From the NCBI GenBank assembly GCA_036004405.1, contig DASYRM010000187.1, forward strand, positions 1-64,000: a DNA stretch of 64,000 bases, given 5' to 3'. Every line of letters begins with the position of its first letter. Position 1 is the first letter of the stretch. The stretch comes from DASYRM01 sp036004405. GTDB lineage: Bacteria; Acidobacteriota; Vicinamibacteria; Vicinamibacterales; UBA2999. A program made the translations under genes and the position numbers. This document shows, piece by piece, positions 38,907 to 47,148 of the stretch. The notes beneath the pieces were generated by a model that ran no database searches, was not told where the DNA came from, and worked only from the letters and a program-made list of their open reading frames with translations.

Positions 38907-39263
38907 CTACTTGGCGGCGCCGTCCTTCATCTTCGACATCATCTCGCCCATGTTGCCGTGCATGGTCTGGTGCTGTTGCACCAGGGCAGTCAGCAGCTCC
39001 GCGATCGCATCGACCTTGGCCTGGCCCTGAGCCGCGTTCATCTTCGTGACCAGCGCGTCGAGCTTCGCGTTCGACGCCGTCATGTCCATGCCCTTCATGC
39101 CGGCCATCCCCTTGGCCTGCGGCGCCGGCGCCGCCTTCTCGGCCTGCGCGTCGGGATGATGCTTCGCGTGCTCCTCGGGGCTCACCTGCCAGCCATGCGC
39201 CGAAGCACTCGTCAGAGCCGCCGCCACCACCGCACCGCCAAGCACTGCAAGATTCGTCTTCAT
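38907..39263 (-). CDS. Small exported Met/His-rich protein, possible metal binding
   Basis: A 118-residue protein. ATG 39263 has GGAGGG upstream; a longer frame has none. The signal peptide ends near ASAHG. Next comes EEHAKHHPDAQAEKAA and an AKGMAGMKGMDMTA stretch, then a helical region with HQTMHGNMGEMMSKMKDG. The clustered Met and His residues resemble copper or silver binding sites in periplasmic proteins. No family named. It lies next to DUF6644-like, YHS and DUF2933 genes that fit the same role. Confidence 0.7.
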   Translation of the reverse strand: MKTNLAVLGGAVVAAALTSASAHGWQVSPEEHAKHHPDAQAEKAAPAPQAKGMAGMKGMDMTASNAKLDALVTKMNAAQGQAKVDAIAELLTALVQQHQTMHGNMGEMMSKMKDGAAK

Positions 39264-39437
39264 GAAACCGCCCTCCACGAACCCGGTGGGAGCAAGACGG
39301 GCGCCAACCGCTGCTGATGAAGATTCCCGGCGATCATCGGGCGAGACGCACAAGGCCGCGAACTTTTCGACGGCGCCGCGGCCTTTCCCGCCCTCGGATC
39401 GGGCTCGCCGCGTGATCGAGTACAGTCCTTACGGCTG

Positions 39438-39875
39438 ATGGATGGCATCCTCACGTGGCTTGAAGCCACGACAGTGGCCGGCACCGTTCGCGAGTCGATC
39501 GGCCTCACGTCCGCGCTGAGCGCACTGCACGCGCTCGGCTTCACGTGCATCATGGGCGGCGCGCTGTTCGCCAATCTCGGGCGTCTCGGAGTGCTGTTCC
39601 CGGGGCGACCGGTGCGCGAGCTCACCGTCCCTGGGTCGCGGCTGATCGCACTCGGGCTGATGGTCAGCGTGCCGAGCGGCGTGTTGCTCTTCGCACCGCG
39701 CGCCATGGTGGCCGGCCACAATACGTTCTTCGAGCTGAAGATGGGTCTGCTCTTGACGGCGGCGGCCGTGCAGTTCGGCCTGTTGCGGCGCGAGACGCGG
39801 GCCATCGGCGCCGCGAGCCTGCTGCTCTGGATCGGTCTCGCGGCGGCCGCCTGCGCGTTCATCCTCTTGGAATAG
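39438..39875 (+). CDS. DUF6644-like integral membrane protein
   Basis: A 145-residue membrane protein with about four helices (SALHALGFTCIMGGALFANL, LIALGLMVSVPSGVLLFAPR, FELKMGLLLTAAAVQFGLL, LLWIGLAAAACAFILL). The layout MDGILTWLEATTVAGTVRESIGL then HALG, is like the DUF6644 family, where members begin WLExT and have a helix with a His. A second, related protein follows six bases later, so this is a tandem pair. Function unknown; neighbours suggest metal transport or redox. Confidence 0.65.
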   Translation: MDGILTWLEATTVAGTVRESIGLTSALSALHALGFTCIMGGALFANLGRLGVLFPGRPVRELTVPGSRLIALGLMVSVPSGVLLFAPRAMVAGHNTFFELKMGLLLTAAAVQFGLLRRETRAIGAASLLLWIGLAAAACAFILLE

Positions 39876-39880
39876 ATCGC

Positions 39881-40375
39881 ATGACGCTGCTGCAGATCTG
39901 CGAGTGGCTCGAATCGACGCGGCTGGCCGAACTGGTCACGCAGTCGCTCTACGGGTTTCCGATTCTCGTGGCAATTCACCTGTCCGGCCTCGGGCTGTCG
40001 GTGGGGATGGTCGTCTGGTTCGACCTGCGCCTGCTGGGCAAGGTGCTGACCGCAACACCGGTCTCGGAGGTCTACCGGCGCCTGGCGCCGTGGATGGTCA
40101 CCGGCTTCGTGCTGATGTTCGCTTCGGGGGCGACGATCTTCGTCGGCTTTGCCAGCGCCGCATACAACAACCCCTACTTCCGCATCAAGCTGGCGATGAT
40201 CCTGCTGGCCGGCCTGAACGCGGCGCTCTTCCACGTCTACACGCAGCGGCGGCTCGCGGGGTGGGATTCGTGGAGCCGCCCGCCCGCCGCGGCGCGCGCC
40301 GCCGGCGCGATCTCGATCCTCAGCTGGATCGTCGTCGTGCTGGCCGGGCGGATGATGTCCTACACGATGTTCTAA
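39881..40375 (+). CDS. DUF6644-like integral membrane protein (second of pair)
   Basis: A 164-residue membrane protein opening LLQICEWLESTRLAELVTQS and followed by FPILVAIHLSGLGLSVGMVVWFDLRLLG, the typical DUF6644 pattern with a conserved His in the second helix. Two more helices follow (MVTGFVLMFASGATIFVGF and KLAMILLAGLNAALFHVYT) and a last one near the C-terminus. It starts six bases after its neighbour and must be cotranscribed. Function unknown; the His in the helix could ligate metal or haem. Confidence 0.68.
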   Translation: MTLLQICEWLESTRLAELVTQSLYGFPILVAIHLSGLGLSVGMVVWFDLRLLGKVLTATPVSEVYRRLAPWMVTGFVLMFASGATIFVGFASAAYNNPYFRIKLAMILLAGLNAALFHVYTQRRLAGWDSWSRPPAAARAAGAISILSWIVVVLAGRMMSYTMF

Positions 40376-40508
40376 CCGCGACCGGTAACCACCCCCTTTC
40401 TACGCCAAGGTCAACCAGATCTAGGACGATCGTCGCAAGCCAGCGCGCCGAAATCGATCAGATGCGGGCCAAGCTCCGCAGTCTCGAATGACCGGCGCGG
40501 CTCCCCCG

Positions 40509-40652
40509 CTACTTCGCGTACTGCTTCGGGTTGGCGTCGAACTTCGCCTTGCAGCTCGCCGAGCAGAAGTAATAGGTCTTGCCGTTGTACTGGCTCGTCC
40601 CGGCGGCTTTGGATGGGTCGATCTGCATGCCGCACACCACGTCTGTTTCCAT
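40509..40652 (-). CDS. YHS-domain metal-binding protein, 47 residues
   Basis: A very short gene on the minus strand with a strong GGGAGGGACTC site before ATG 40652. It reads VCGMQIDPSKAAGTSQYNGK, TYYFCSASCKAKFDANP and ends QYAK. The CxxC-like Cys pairs (VCGM, YFCSASC) and the YNGKTYYFCS core define the YHS domain, a metal-binding unit often found in copper or mercury handling proteins. Almost nothing but the domain is present. It is transcribed opposite to the DUF6644-like pair and DUF2933. Confidence 0.82.
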   Translation of the reverse strand: METDVVCGMQIDPSKAAGTSQYNGKTYYFCSASCKAKFDANPKQYAK

Positions 40653-40854
40653 GAGTCCCTCCCGATCTCAACACGCAGGTCCGGCAGCTTGATTACACGC
40701 GGCGTGCCAGCGCGGCCCCAGGGAAAAGCCCGGCCGGTGCGAACTAATCCGCGGCGCCAGACTCACCCGTGACAGCTCTGGGCGGAAACGTGGGCTTTAT
40801 TGACCAGATCACGCCTGGCATACCGTCTGCCTCGAAGCTGGAGGGGGTGGTGGC

Positions 40855-41019
40855 ATGACCTGGCAACGATGTCTGATCGCGGTGCTGTTCTCGATCGCCG
40901 TGACTCTTCTGTGGAACGAGCACGAGTCCCACTTCCTCGGCATCCTGCCGTACCTGCTCCTGCTGGCCTGCCCGCTGCTCCATCTGTTCGGGCACCGCCA
41001 CGAGCAGCGCCCGCGTTGA
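40855..41019 (+). CDS. DUF2933 family small membrane protein, 54 residues
   Basis: A short gene with GGAGGGGG about six bases upstream. It reads as one or two membrane helices, CLIAVLFSIAVTLLW and GILPYLLLLACPLLHLFGH, with a His-rich end (HRHEQRPR). The LPYLLLLACPLLHLF segment is the DUF2933 hallmark, and such genes often lie beside heavy-metal transporters. It sits 27 bases before the ABC ATPase start and may be cotranscribed. Confidence 0.78.
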   Translation: MTWQRCLIAVLFSIAVTLLWNEHESHFLGILPYLLLLACPLLHLFGHRHEQRPR

Positions 41020-41046
41020 TCGTTCTCGCTTCGAGGCCAACCCGTC

Positions 41047-41751
41047 GTGCAACCGGTTCTTGCCGCCCGCGACCTGCGAAAGGTCTACCAGATGGGCGAC
41101 GTGCGTGTGGACGCCCTTCGCGGCGTCACGCTCAACCTCGGGGCCGGTGAATTGCTGGTTCTGCTGGGGCCGTCGGGCAGCGGGAAGTCCACGCTGCTAA
41201 ACATTCTTGGTGGCCTCGACGTCCCGACGAGCGGGCACGTCACGTACAAGGGCGAAGAGCTGACGTCGGCAGGCGATACGGAACTGACTCGCTACCGCCG
41301 CCTGCACGTCGGCTTCGTGTTCCAGTTCTATAACCTGGTGCCGACGCTCACGGCGCGCGAGAACGTCGCACTCGTCACGGATCTCGCCGACGAGGCGTTC
41401 ACGCCTGAACAGGCGCTCGACCTCGTCGGCATGAGCCACCGGACGGATCATTTTCCCTCCCAGCTCTCCGGCGGTGAACAGCAGCGGGTGGCCATCGCGC
41501 GCGCCATCGCCAAGCGTCCTGACGTGCTGCTCTGCGACGAGCCCACCGGCGCGCTCGACGCCGCAACCGGCACGCTGGTGCTCGGGGCGATCGACCGCAT
41601 CAACCGCGAGCTCGGAACGACGACCGCCGTCATCACTCACAACGCCGTCATCGGCAGCATGGCCGACCGCGTGGTACAGCTGGCCGACGGCCAGATCGTC
41701 GCCGATCGCCGCCAGCTGACGCGACAGGCACCCGAGGCGCTCCAGTGGTAA
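41047..41751 (+). CDS. ABC transporter ATP-binding protein (LolD/MacB type)
   Basis: A 234-residue ATPase. The Walker A is GPSGSGKST, the Q-loop is in FVFQFYNLVP, the signature is LSGGEQQRV, and Walker B is VLLCDEPTGALD with a switch His in ITHN. The sequence after the Walker A, LLNILGGLDVPTSGHVTYKGEEL, is typical of the MacB/LolD class, which moves substrates across or out of the membrane. It starts at GTG 41047. The permease start overlaps its stop. Confidence 0.93.
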   Translation: MQPVLAARDLRKVYQMGDVRVDALRGVTLNLGAGELLVLLGPSGSGKSTLLNILGGLDVPTSGHVTYKGEELTSAGDTELTRYRRLHVGFVFQFYNLVPTLTARENVALVTDLADEAFTPEQALDLVGMSHRTDHFPSQLSGGEQQRVAIARAIAKRPDVLLCDEPTGALDAATGTLVLGAIDRINRELGTTTAVITHNAVIGSMADRVVQLADGQIVADRRQLTRQAPEALQW

Positions 41752-44108
41752 TCCGGGCGCTCGATCGAAAGCTGTTCCGCGACATCGGCGCGATGCGGAC
41801 CCAGGCAATAGCGATCGCGCTGGTGGCGGCCTCGGGCGTGGCGCTGTTCATGGCGACGGTCACGGCGTACCGCTCGCTGCGCCTGTCCGAGGCGGCGTAC
41901 TACGAGCAGAACCGGTTCGCGCACGTGTTCGCGCACCTGGCACGCGCGCCCATCGGGGTCGCGCGTGAGGTGGCCATGCTTCCAGGCGTGGCCGCGGCGG
42001 ACGGGCGAATCGTGACCGATGCAGTGCTCGACGTCCCCGCCGTCCGCGAACCCGCCACCGGTCTGATTCTCTCGGTGGCGCCGCGTGCCGGCCATCGCGT
42101 CAACGGCGTCTACCTGCGGCGCGGACGCCAGGTCGAACCCGGGTCTCCGGGCGAAGTGCTCGTCAACGAACCGTTTGCCGAGAAGAACGGCCTGCAGCCG
42201 GGAGACACGATTGGCGCGACCGTGGCGGGCGCACGCATCGAGCTGCGAATCGTCGGCATCGCTCTGTCGCCCGAGTTCGTGATGCAGATGCCACCGGCCG
42301 GCATTGCGCCCGACGACCGCCGGTTCGGCATCTTCTGGATGGACCGGGATGAGCTCGCCCGCGCCACCAACCTGCGCGACGCGGTCAACGATCTCGTCGT
42401 CCGCCTGGCGCCGGGCGCGTCTGAACCCGCGGTGATCACGGCGCTGGATCAGCTGCTGGAGCCGTACGGCGGCACCGGAGCTTTCGGCCGCGACAGCCAG
42501 CGATCGCACGTCGAGCTCGAAAACCACATCGCGCAGCTCCAGGGCCTGTCGCTGGTGCTGCCGGCCATCTTCATGATGGTGGCGGCGTTCCTCGTCAACG
42601 TCGTGCTGGGACGGGTGGTCGGTACCCAGCGCGCTTCCATCGGCATGCTCAAGGCGTTTGGCTACGGCAACGCCCGCGTCGCCTTTCACTACGCCAGCGT
42701 GGCGCTCATCATCGTGGCGGTGGGCATCGCGATCGGTCTGCCGATCGGCATCTGGCTGGGCCGCCTGATCGCCCGCTACTACGCCACGTTCTTCCGGTTC
42801 CCCGTGCTCGTGTTCTCGGTCGAGCCGTTCGTGTGGCTCACCGCCGTTGTCGTCACCACCGCAACATCGCTCGCCGGGACGTTCGGAACCCTGCGTGCGA
42901 TCGTCGCCACTCCACCGATCGTCGCCATGGCGCCGGCCGTGCCCTATCGTCCCCGAAGGCTGGACCGAATGGCCGTGCTACGCGTCGTGCCACCCGCCCT
43001 GCTGATGATCGTTCGCAACCTGTCGCGGCGGCCGCTGCGCGCCGCACTCACCACGACCGGGATGGCGCTGGCGGTCGCCGTCCTGGTGCTTGGCGGGTCG
43101 TCGAACGATTCGCTGACGCGCATGATTGACGTGCAGTTCCAGAACGCGCACCGGGAAGACCTGTCCGTGACCCTGGCCCACCGCCAGTCCTTGAGCCGGC
43201 TGCCTGACTTCGCGTCCTTGCCCGGCGTGCGGCGGGCGGAGCCCTCCCGCGTCGTGCCGGCGCGGCTCCGCGTGCGTGGCGCGGCGCGCGATGTGTCGCT
43301 CACGGGGCTGCCGTCTGGGCACACGCTGCGGCACATCGTCAACACCAGGTTCGAGCGCGTCGTCACGCCTGACGAGGGCGTCGTGGTCAATCGGTGGCTG
43401 GCCCGGCGGCTGGGCATCGAACGCGGCGACGAAGTCACGCTCGAAATCCGCGAGGGCCAACGACGCTTCCTCACGGCGCGTGTCGTCTTCCTCGTCGACG
43501 AGCCCGTCGGCTCCACCGTCTACATCGATCTCGAGACGCTCGGCCGTCTGCTCGACGAGCCCGACACGTTCTCCGCAGTCAGCCTGCTGATCGATCCGCT
43601 GCACCAGCAGGAGGTCTACGACGTGCTGAAGCGGGCTCCGCAGGCGATCGGCGTCCAGGACCGGCGCGACGCCCGCGCCAACTTCGCCTCGATGGCAGAG
43701 ACCAGCATGGCGTTCATCCGCCTGATCGAGGTGATCTTCTCGGTCGTCATTGCGTTTGGCGTGGTGTACAACGCCGCCCGCATCGCCCTGGCCGAGCGCA
43801 GCCACGAACTCGCCACGCTGCGCATCCTCGGCTTCACCCGCCGCGAGATCGCGGGCCTCCTGTTTGGTGAGGTCGGCGTTCAGGCCGCCGTCGCGCTGCC
43901 GATCGGGTTCCTGAGCGGCTATGCGCTCTCCGGCTGGGTGGCCGCGAGCATGTCGAACGACCGGTTCCGCATGCCGGTCATGGTCGAACCAAGTACGTAT
44001 GCGTTCGCGGCGCTGGTGTTCGTGACCGCCACGATCGGTTCGCTGATGCTGGTCCGGCGGCGCCTGCACCAGTTGAACCTCGTCGAGGTGCTCAAAGCGA
44101 GGGAATGA
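41745..44108 (+). CDS. ABC exporter permease, FtsX/MacB family
   Basis: A 787-residue permease with an N-terminal helix, a periplasmic MacB-PCD-like domain (about 45-240), three helices (FtsX domain, about 255-400), a second periplasmic domain and a last FtsX domain (about 660-780). FtsX segments are LPAIFMMVAAFLVNVVLG with GMLKAFGYGNARV and SHELATLRILGFTRREIAGLLFGE with GYALSGWV. It starts at GTG 41745, overlapping the ATPase gene by 7 bases, and overlaps the adaptor gene in an ATGATG junction. Two FtsX domains mean one gene may give a whole permease pair. Confidence 0.92.
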   Translation: MVIRALDRKLFRDIGAMRTQAIAIALVAASGVALFMATVTAYRSLRLSEAAYYEQNRFAHVFAHLARAPIGVAREVAMLPGVAAADGRIVTDAVLDVPAVREPATGLILSVAPRAGHRVNGVYLRRGRQVEPGSPGEVLVNEPFAEKNGLQPGDTIGATVAGARIELRIVGIALSPEFVMQMPPAGIAPDDRRFGIFWMDRDELARATNLRDAVNDLVVRLAPGASEPAVITALDQLLEPYGGTGAFGRDSQRSHVELENHIAQLQGLSLVLPAIFMMVAAFLVNVVLGRVVGTQRASIGMLKAFGYGNARVAFHYASVALIIVAVGIAIGLPIGIWLGRLIARYYATFFRFPVLVFSVEPFVWLTAVVVTTATSLAGTFGTLRAIVATPPIVAMAPAVPYRPRRLDRMAVLRVVPPALLMIVRNLSRRPLRAALTTTGMALAVAVLVLGGSSNDSLTRMIDVQFQNAHREDLSVTLAHRQSLSRLPDFASLPGVRRAEPSRVVPARLRVRGAARDVSLTGLPSGHTLRHIVNTRFERVVTPDEGVVVNRWLARRLGIERGDEVTLEIREGQRRFLTARVVFLVDEPVGSTVYIDLETLGRLLDEPDTFSAVSLLIDPLHQQEVYDVLKRAPQAIGVQDRRDARANFASMAETSMAFIRLIEVIFSVVIAFGVVYNAARIALAERSHELATLRILGFTRREIAGLLFGEVGVQAAVALPIGFLSGYALSGWVAASMSNDRFRMPVMVEPSTYAFAALVFVTATIGSLMLVRRRLHQLNLVEVLKARE

Positions 44109-45304
44109 TGGCTGGACAAATGGGACGAATCGTTGCGGTCGCGGCCGGCGCGGCCATCGTCGCGGCGGCCGTCTGGGCCCTGCGCCCGGCACCGATCGCG
44201 GTCGAGACCGCGGTCGCGTCGCGCGGCGCGTTGACGGCGACGGTGATCGCCGAAGGGCGCACGCGCGTCAAGAACCTCTACGTCGTCGCCGCCCCGGTGG
44301 ACGGCGACCTCGAGCGCATCGCAGCACAGCCGGGTGACGCCATCGCGCCGGGCGCGGTGGTGGCGCGGCTGTGGCCGCTCACGGCCCGACCGCTCGACGC
44401 GCGGACCCGCGCCGAGGCCGAATCCGCAGTCGCCGCCGCACGGTCAGCCGTCAGTCAGGCCGAAGCGCTGGCGCGTGAAGCCGCGTCCGCGCTCACGCAT
44501 GCCGAGAGTCAATCGGCCACGACCCGCACGCTGGCGAAGCAGGGAGTGACGGCGCCCAACGAGGCCGAACACGCCGAGCACCAGACCCAGATCCAGCGAG
44601 GCGCCGTCGATGCCGCAGACGCCGCGCTGGTGCGCGCCCGCGCCGACCTGCGGCGCGCCGAAGCCACGGCGGCGAATGACCTCGTGCGAGGCGGGCGCAC
44701 AACGACCCCGGTGGCAGCGCCCGTCTACGGACGGATCCTGCGGGTCTTGCACGAAAGCGCGGGTCCGGTCGTCGCCGGGACACCGCTCCTCGAGATCGGC
44801 AACGTTGACGAGCTCGAGGTCACGGCCGATCTACTCACGGCCGACGCCGTGCAGGTGAAGCCCGGCGCGCCGGCGGAGATTGGCAACTGGGGCGGACCCG
44901 AGCCTGTCCGTGCCACGGTTCGGCGCGTGGATCCCGCCGCGTTCACCAAGGTGTCGGCGCTCGGCCTCGAGGAGCAGCGGGTCCGGACCGTCCTCGACGT
45001 GGTGGAACCGCAGCCGGTGGGCCCGGGCCACGACTTTCGCGTCACCGTCGCCATCGCCGTCTGGACCGGCAACAACGTGCTGCGCGCACCGTCCACGGCG
45101 CTCTTCCGCCGCGGCAACGAGTGGGCGGTGTTCGTCGTCCGGGACGGCCGCGCACACATCACCCCGGTGGTGACCGGACGCGCCGACGGCACGCACACGG
45201 TGATCGAACGCGGGCTGGCCGCCGGCGACGTCGTGGCCGTCCAGCCGTCGGACCTTCTCGTCGACGGCGCCAGGGTGAGCGAGGTCAGACGTGGCGGCGT
45301 GTGA
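44105..45304 (+). CDS. Membrane fusion / periplasmic adaptor protein, HlyD-like
   Basis: A 399-residue protein with one N-terminal helix (about 8-27). A lipoyl-like segment (VVAAPVDGDLERIAAQPGDAI and later APVYGRILRVLHESAGPVV) flanks a long Ala/Glu-rich coiled-coil hairpin (about 95-185). The C-terminal beta-barrel and membrane-proximal parts follow. This family links an inner membrane transporter to an outer membrane channel, in this case the MacB-type ABC pair. An outer-membrane TolC partner is not in the window. The start overlaps the permease stop. Confidence 0.9.
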   Translation: MMAGQMGRIVAVAAGAAIVAAAVWALRPAPIAVETAVASRGALTATVIAEGRTRVKNLYVVAAPVDGDLERIAAQPGDAIAPGAVVARLWPLTARPLDARTRAEAESAVAAARSAVSQAEALAREAASALTHAESQSATTRTLAKQGVTAPNEAEHAEHQTQIQRGAVDAADAALVRARADLRRAEATAANDLVRGGRTTTPVAAPVYGRILRVLHESAGPVVAGTPLLEIGNVDELEVTADLLTADAVQVKPGAPAEIGNWGGPEPVRATVRRVDPAAFTKVSALGLEEQRVRTVLDVVEPQPVGPGHDFRVTVAIAVWTGNNVLRAPSTALFRRGNEWAVFVVRDGRAHITPVVTGRADGTHTVIERGLAAGDVVAVQPSDLLVDGARVSEVRRGGV

Positions 45305-45847
45305 ATGTGCCGCCGTCCACGAGCCGCGCCGGATCGTGCTCACCGGCGGCCCCGGCGCCGGCAAGACCGCGACGCTCGAGATGATCAAGCACGCCTTCTG
45401 CGATCACGTGCGAGTCGTGCCCGAAGAGCGATCTTCTTCGTCCAGCGCGAGATGGAAGCGGCAATCGAAAGCGAGCGGCCGGCCATCATGCTGTGCGACC
45501 GCGGCACCGTCGACGGGTCCGCCTACTGGCCCGGGCCCGGCGATCTGTGGTCGGCAGTCGGCACGACGCGCGAGGAGCAGCTGGCCCGCTATCACACCGT
45601 GATTCACCTGCGCACGCCGTCCGCCGATGGCGGCTACAACCACGCGAACCGGCTGCGCACGGAATCGGCGGCCGAAGCGGCCCTGCTCGACGCCCGTATC
45701 GTCGACGCCTGGAAGGGGCATCCGCACCGCGTCGAGGTTCCGAATGCCGCGGAGTTCGTGGTGAAGGCGGCACGCGTGCTCGAGCTCATTCGCGCGGAAT
45801 TGCCCGAGTGCTGCAAAGCACACCTATTGGTCAGGCCTCAGGCCTAA
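45291..45847 (+). pseudogene. P-loop nucleoside-kinase/ATPase gene with internal deletion and frameshift
   Basis: The first 45 codons (GTG 45291) read RRIVLTGGPGAGKTATLEMI and then HVRVVPEE. The rest reads in the next frame from about 45428 as IFFVQREMEAAIESE, LCDRGTVDGSAYWPG, YHTVIHLRTPSADGGYNHAN, ESAAEAALLDARI and ends AELPECCKAHLL before TAA. In the intact family about 20 residues lie between VVPE and IFxVQRE; here they are missing, and the cut shifts the frame. So the gene is truncated internally and cannot give the normal protein. It overlaps the adaptor gene at its start. Confidence 0.75.
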
Positions 45848-46030
45848 TCACCCGCGACGGCCTGGTCCCTCGTCGGCAATGTCTCCGACGTCGTCGGGAT
45901 CGAGGCTCTCCGAGTGCCCGAGCTGCTCCAACCTGACGTCGGTGGTGAAGCCGCGCTCGTACGAGTCTTCGGTCTGAGGTCCTGGTTCGTTCGGTTCGCC
46001 CCACCCGAATTCGGTCGGCAAGAGAGTCAT
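45848..46030 (-). CDS. Small acidic protein, 60 residues, coupled to DUF2934
   Basis: A 60-residue ORF starting at ATG 46030, one base after the DUF2934 stop (TGAGATG). The AAGGAGGAGG ribosome site is inside the end of the DUF2934 gene, so translation is coupled. The protein is acidic (EFGWGEPNEPGPQTEDSYER, then SLDPDDVGDIADEG) and has no helix-breaking signal or membrane segment. No family recognised. It ends beside the P-loop pseudogene on the opposite strand, with no gap between the two. Confidence 0.62.
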   Translation of the reverse strand: MTLLPTEFGWGEPNEPGPQTEDSYERGFTTDVRLEQLGHSESLDPDDVGDIADEGPGRRG

Positions 46031-46031
46031 C

Positions 46032-46322
46032 TCAAAGACCTCCTCCTTGTTTCCGAGTTGCCTGCGCGACAGGTTGCGGCGTGCTTGTCTTGCGGACGGC
46101 CTGACGAGGCTTGGGGGGCGAGCGACGGCGAGTTGTGCTCCGCGGCGCCACCTCGACTCGCACATTCGAGGCCACCGCCGAGACCGCCGTGAGAATGTCC
46201 TGTTCGGCCTGGAACCAGTCTTCCAGGTGGCGGCCATCCTGGCGGCCGCGCAGCTCGTACAGCTCGTACGCGCGTCGTTGGATCTGTTCGTAGGGAAGCG
46301 GCGGCAGCTCAGCTTTCGGCAT
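46032..46322 (-). CDS. DUF2934 domain protein
   Basis: A 96-residue protein. Residues 13-50 carry the DUF2934 pattern: IQRRAYELYELRGRQDGRHLEDWFQAE, a short helical pair around a Trp. The tail is basic and Ala/Pro/Lys-rich (RSTTRRRSPPKPRQAVRK), which may bind nucleic acid. The family is common in Acidobacteriota and other soil bacteria, with no assigned function. ATG 46322 lies 65 bases after the lgt stop; a coupled 60-residue ORF follows. Confidence 0.82.
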   Translation of the reverse strand: MPKAELPPLPYEQIQRRAYELYELRGRQDGRHLEDWFQAEQDILTAVSAVASNVRVEVAPRSTTRRRSPPKPRQAVRKTSTPQPVAQATRKQGGGL

Positions 46323-46387
46323 CTCGCGCCTCTTGAAAAGACGGGGTCTCTACGCGCGGTCAAGTGTAGCGCGGAGCGCGCGCCGGA

Positions 46388-47125
46388 TCACCTGGTGCGA
46401 CGTGCCCGTAACGTGGCGTGAATCAGCGCGCCGGCGACCATCAATCCCATCGACCACAGCTGGGCCAGCGTGAGCGGGCCGAGCACAAGGGCGTTGATGC
46501 GCACGAACTCGATGACGAATCGAGTCGCGCCGGCGAGCATCAGGTACCGCGACAGCACCACCGCGTCGGCCACACCCTGTCGCCGCCATCGGACCAACAG
46601 CCACGCAATGACGACAAGGGGGATCGCTTCGTACAACTGCGTGGGATGCACCGGCACGTCGGTCGGCGGCAGCCCCTTCGGAAACGCCACCGCCCACGGC
46701 AGTGCGCTCGGCCGGCCGTAGTCGTCGCCCACCAGGAAACAGCCGACTCGCCCGATCGCGTGACCAAGCGCGAGCGCGGGGCTGGCCGCGGCGAGGCCGC
46801 GCACCAACGGAACGCGGTAGCGGCGCAGCATCGTCAGCCCAGCGGTCAGCCCGCCGGCAAAGCCGCCAAACCAGCTGAGACCGCCGCGGCTCAGAAGCAG
46901 GTCCAGGAAGGGGGCGGTGCCGCGGAATTCGATCGCCCAGATCAGCTTCGCCCCGGCGAGACCACCGAGGACGCCCGCGAGCGCGGCGTTGATAGCGTCC
47001 GCGGGCAGACCGGCGCGACGCAGTTCGCGTTGGAAGACGAGCATCCCAGCCAGCGCGCCCAGCGCCACGAGCACGCCGAAGCTCGTGATCTCGAAGTCGC
47101 CGATGCGAAGAAAAACGGGATACAC
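46388..47125 (-). CDS. lgt: Prolipoprotein diacylglyceryl transferase
   Basis: A 245-residue inner membrane enzyme that attaches diacylglycerol to lipoprotein Cys, the first step of lipoprotein maturation. Seven or so helices, the signature HAIGRVGCFLVGDDYGRPS, HPTQLYE and FVRINALVLGPLTLAQLWS are present. GTG 47125 before YPVFLRIGDFEITSFG is chosen; the longer open frame (39 extra codons) overlaps the deacetylase gene. It is placed between a polysaccharide deacetylase and DUF2934. Confidence 0.94.
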   Translation of the reverse strand: MYPVFLRIGDFEITSFGVLVALGALAGMLVFQRELRRAGLPADAINAALAGVLGGLAGAKLIWAIEFRGTAPFLDLLLSRGGLSWFGGFAGGLTAGLTMLRRYRVPLVRGLAAASPALALGHAIGRVGCFLVGDDYGRPSALPWAVAFPKGLPPTDVPVHPTQLYEAIPLVVIAWLLVRWRRQGVADAVVLSRYLMLAGATRFVIEFVRINALVLGPLTLAQLWSMGLMVAGALIHATLRARRTR

Positions 47126-47148
47126 GTTGGATGGACGGCGAGCGGCCG

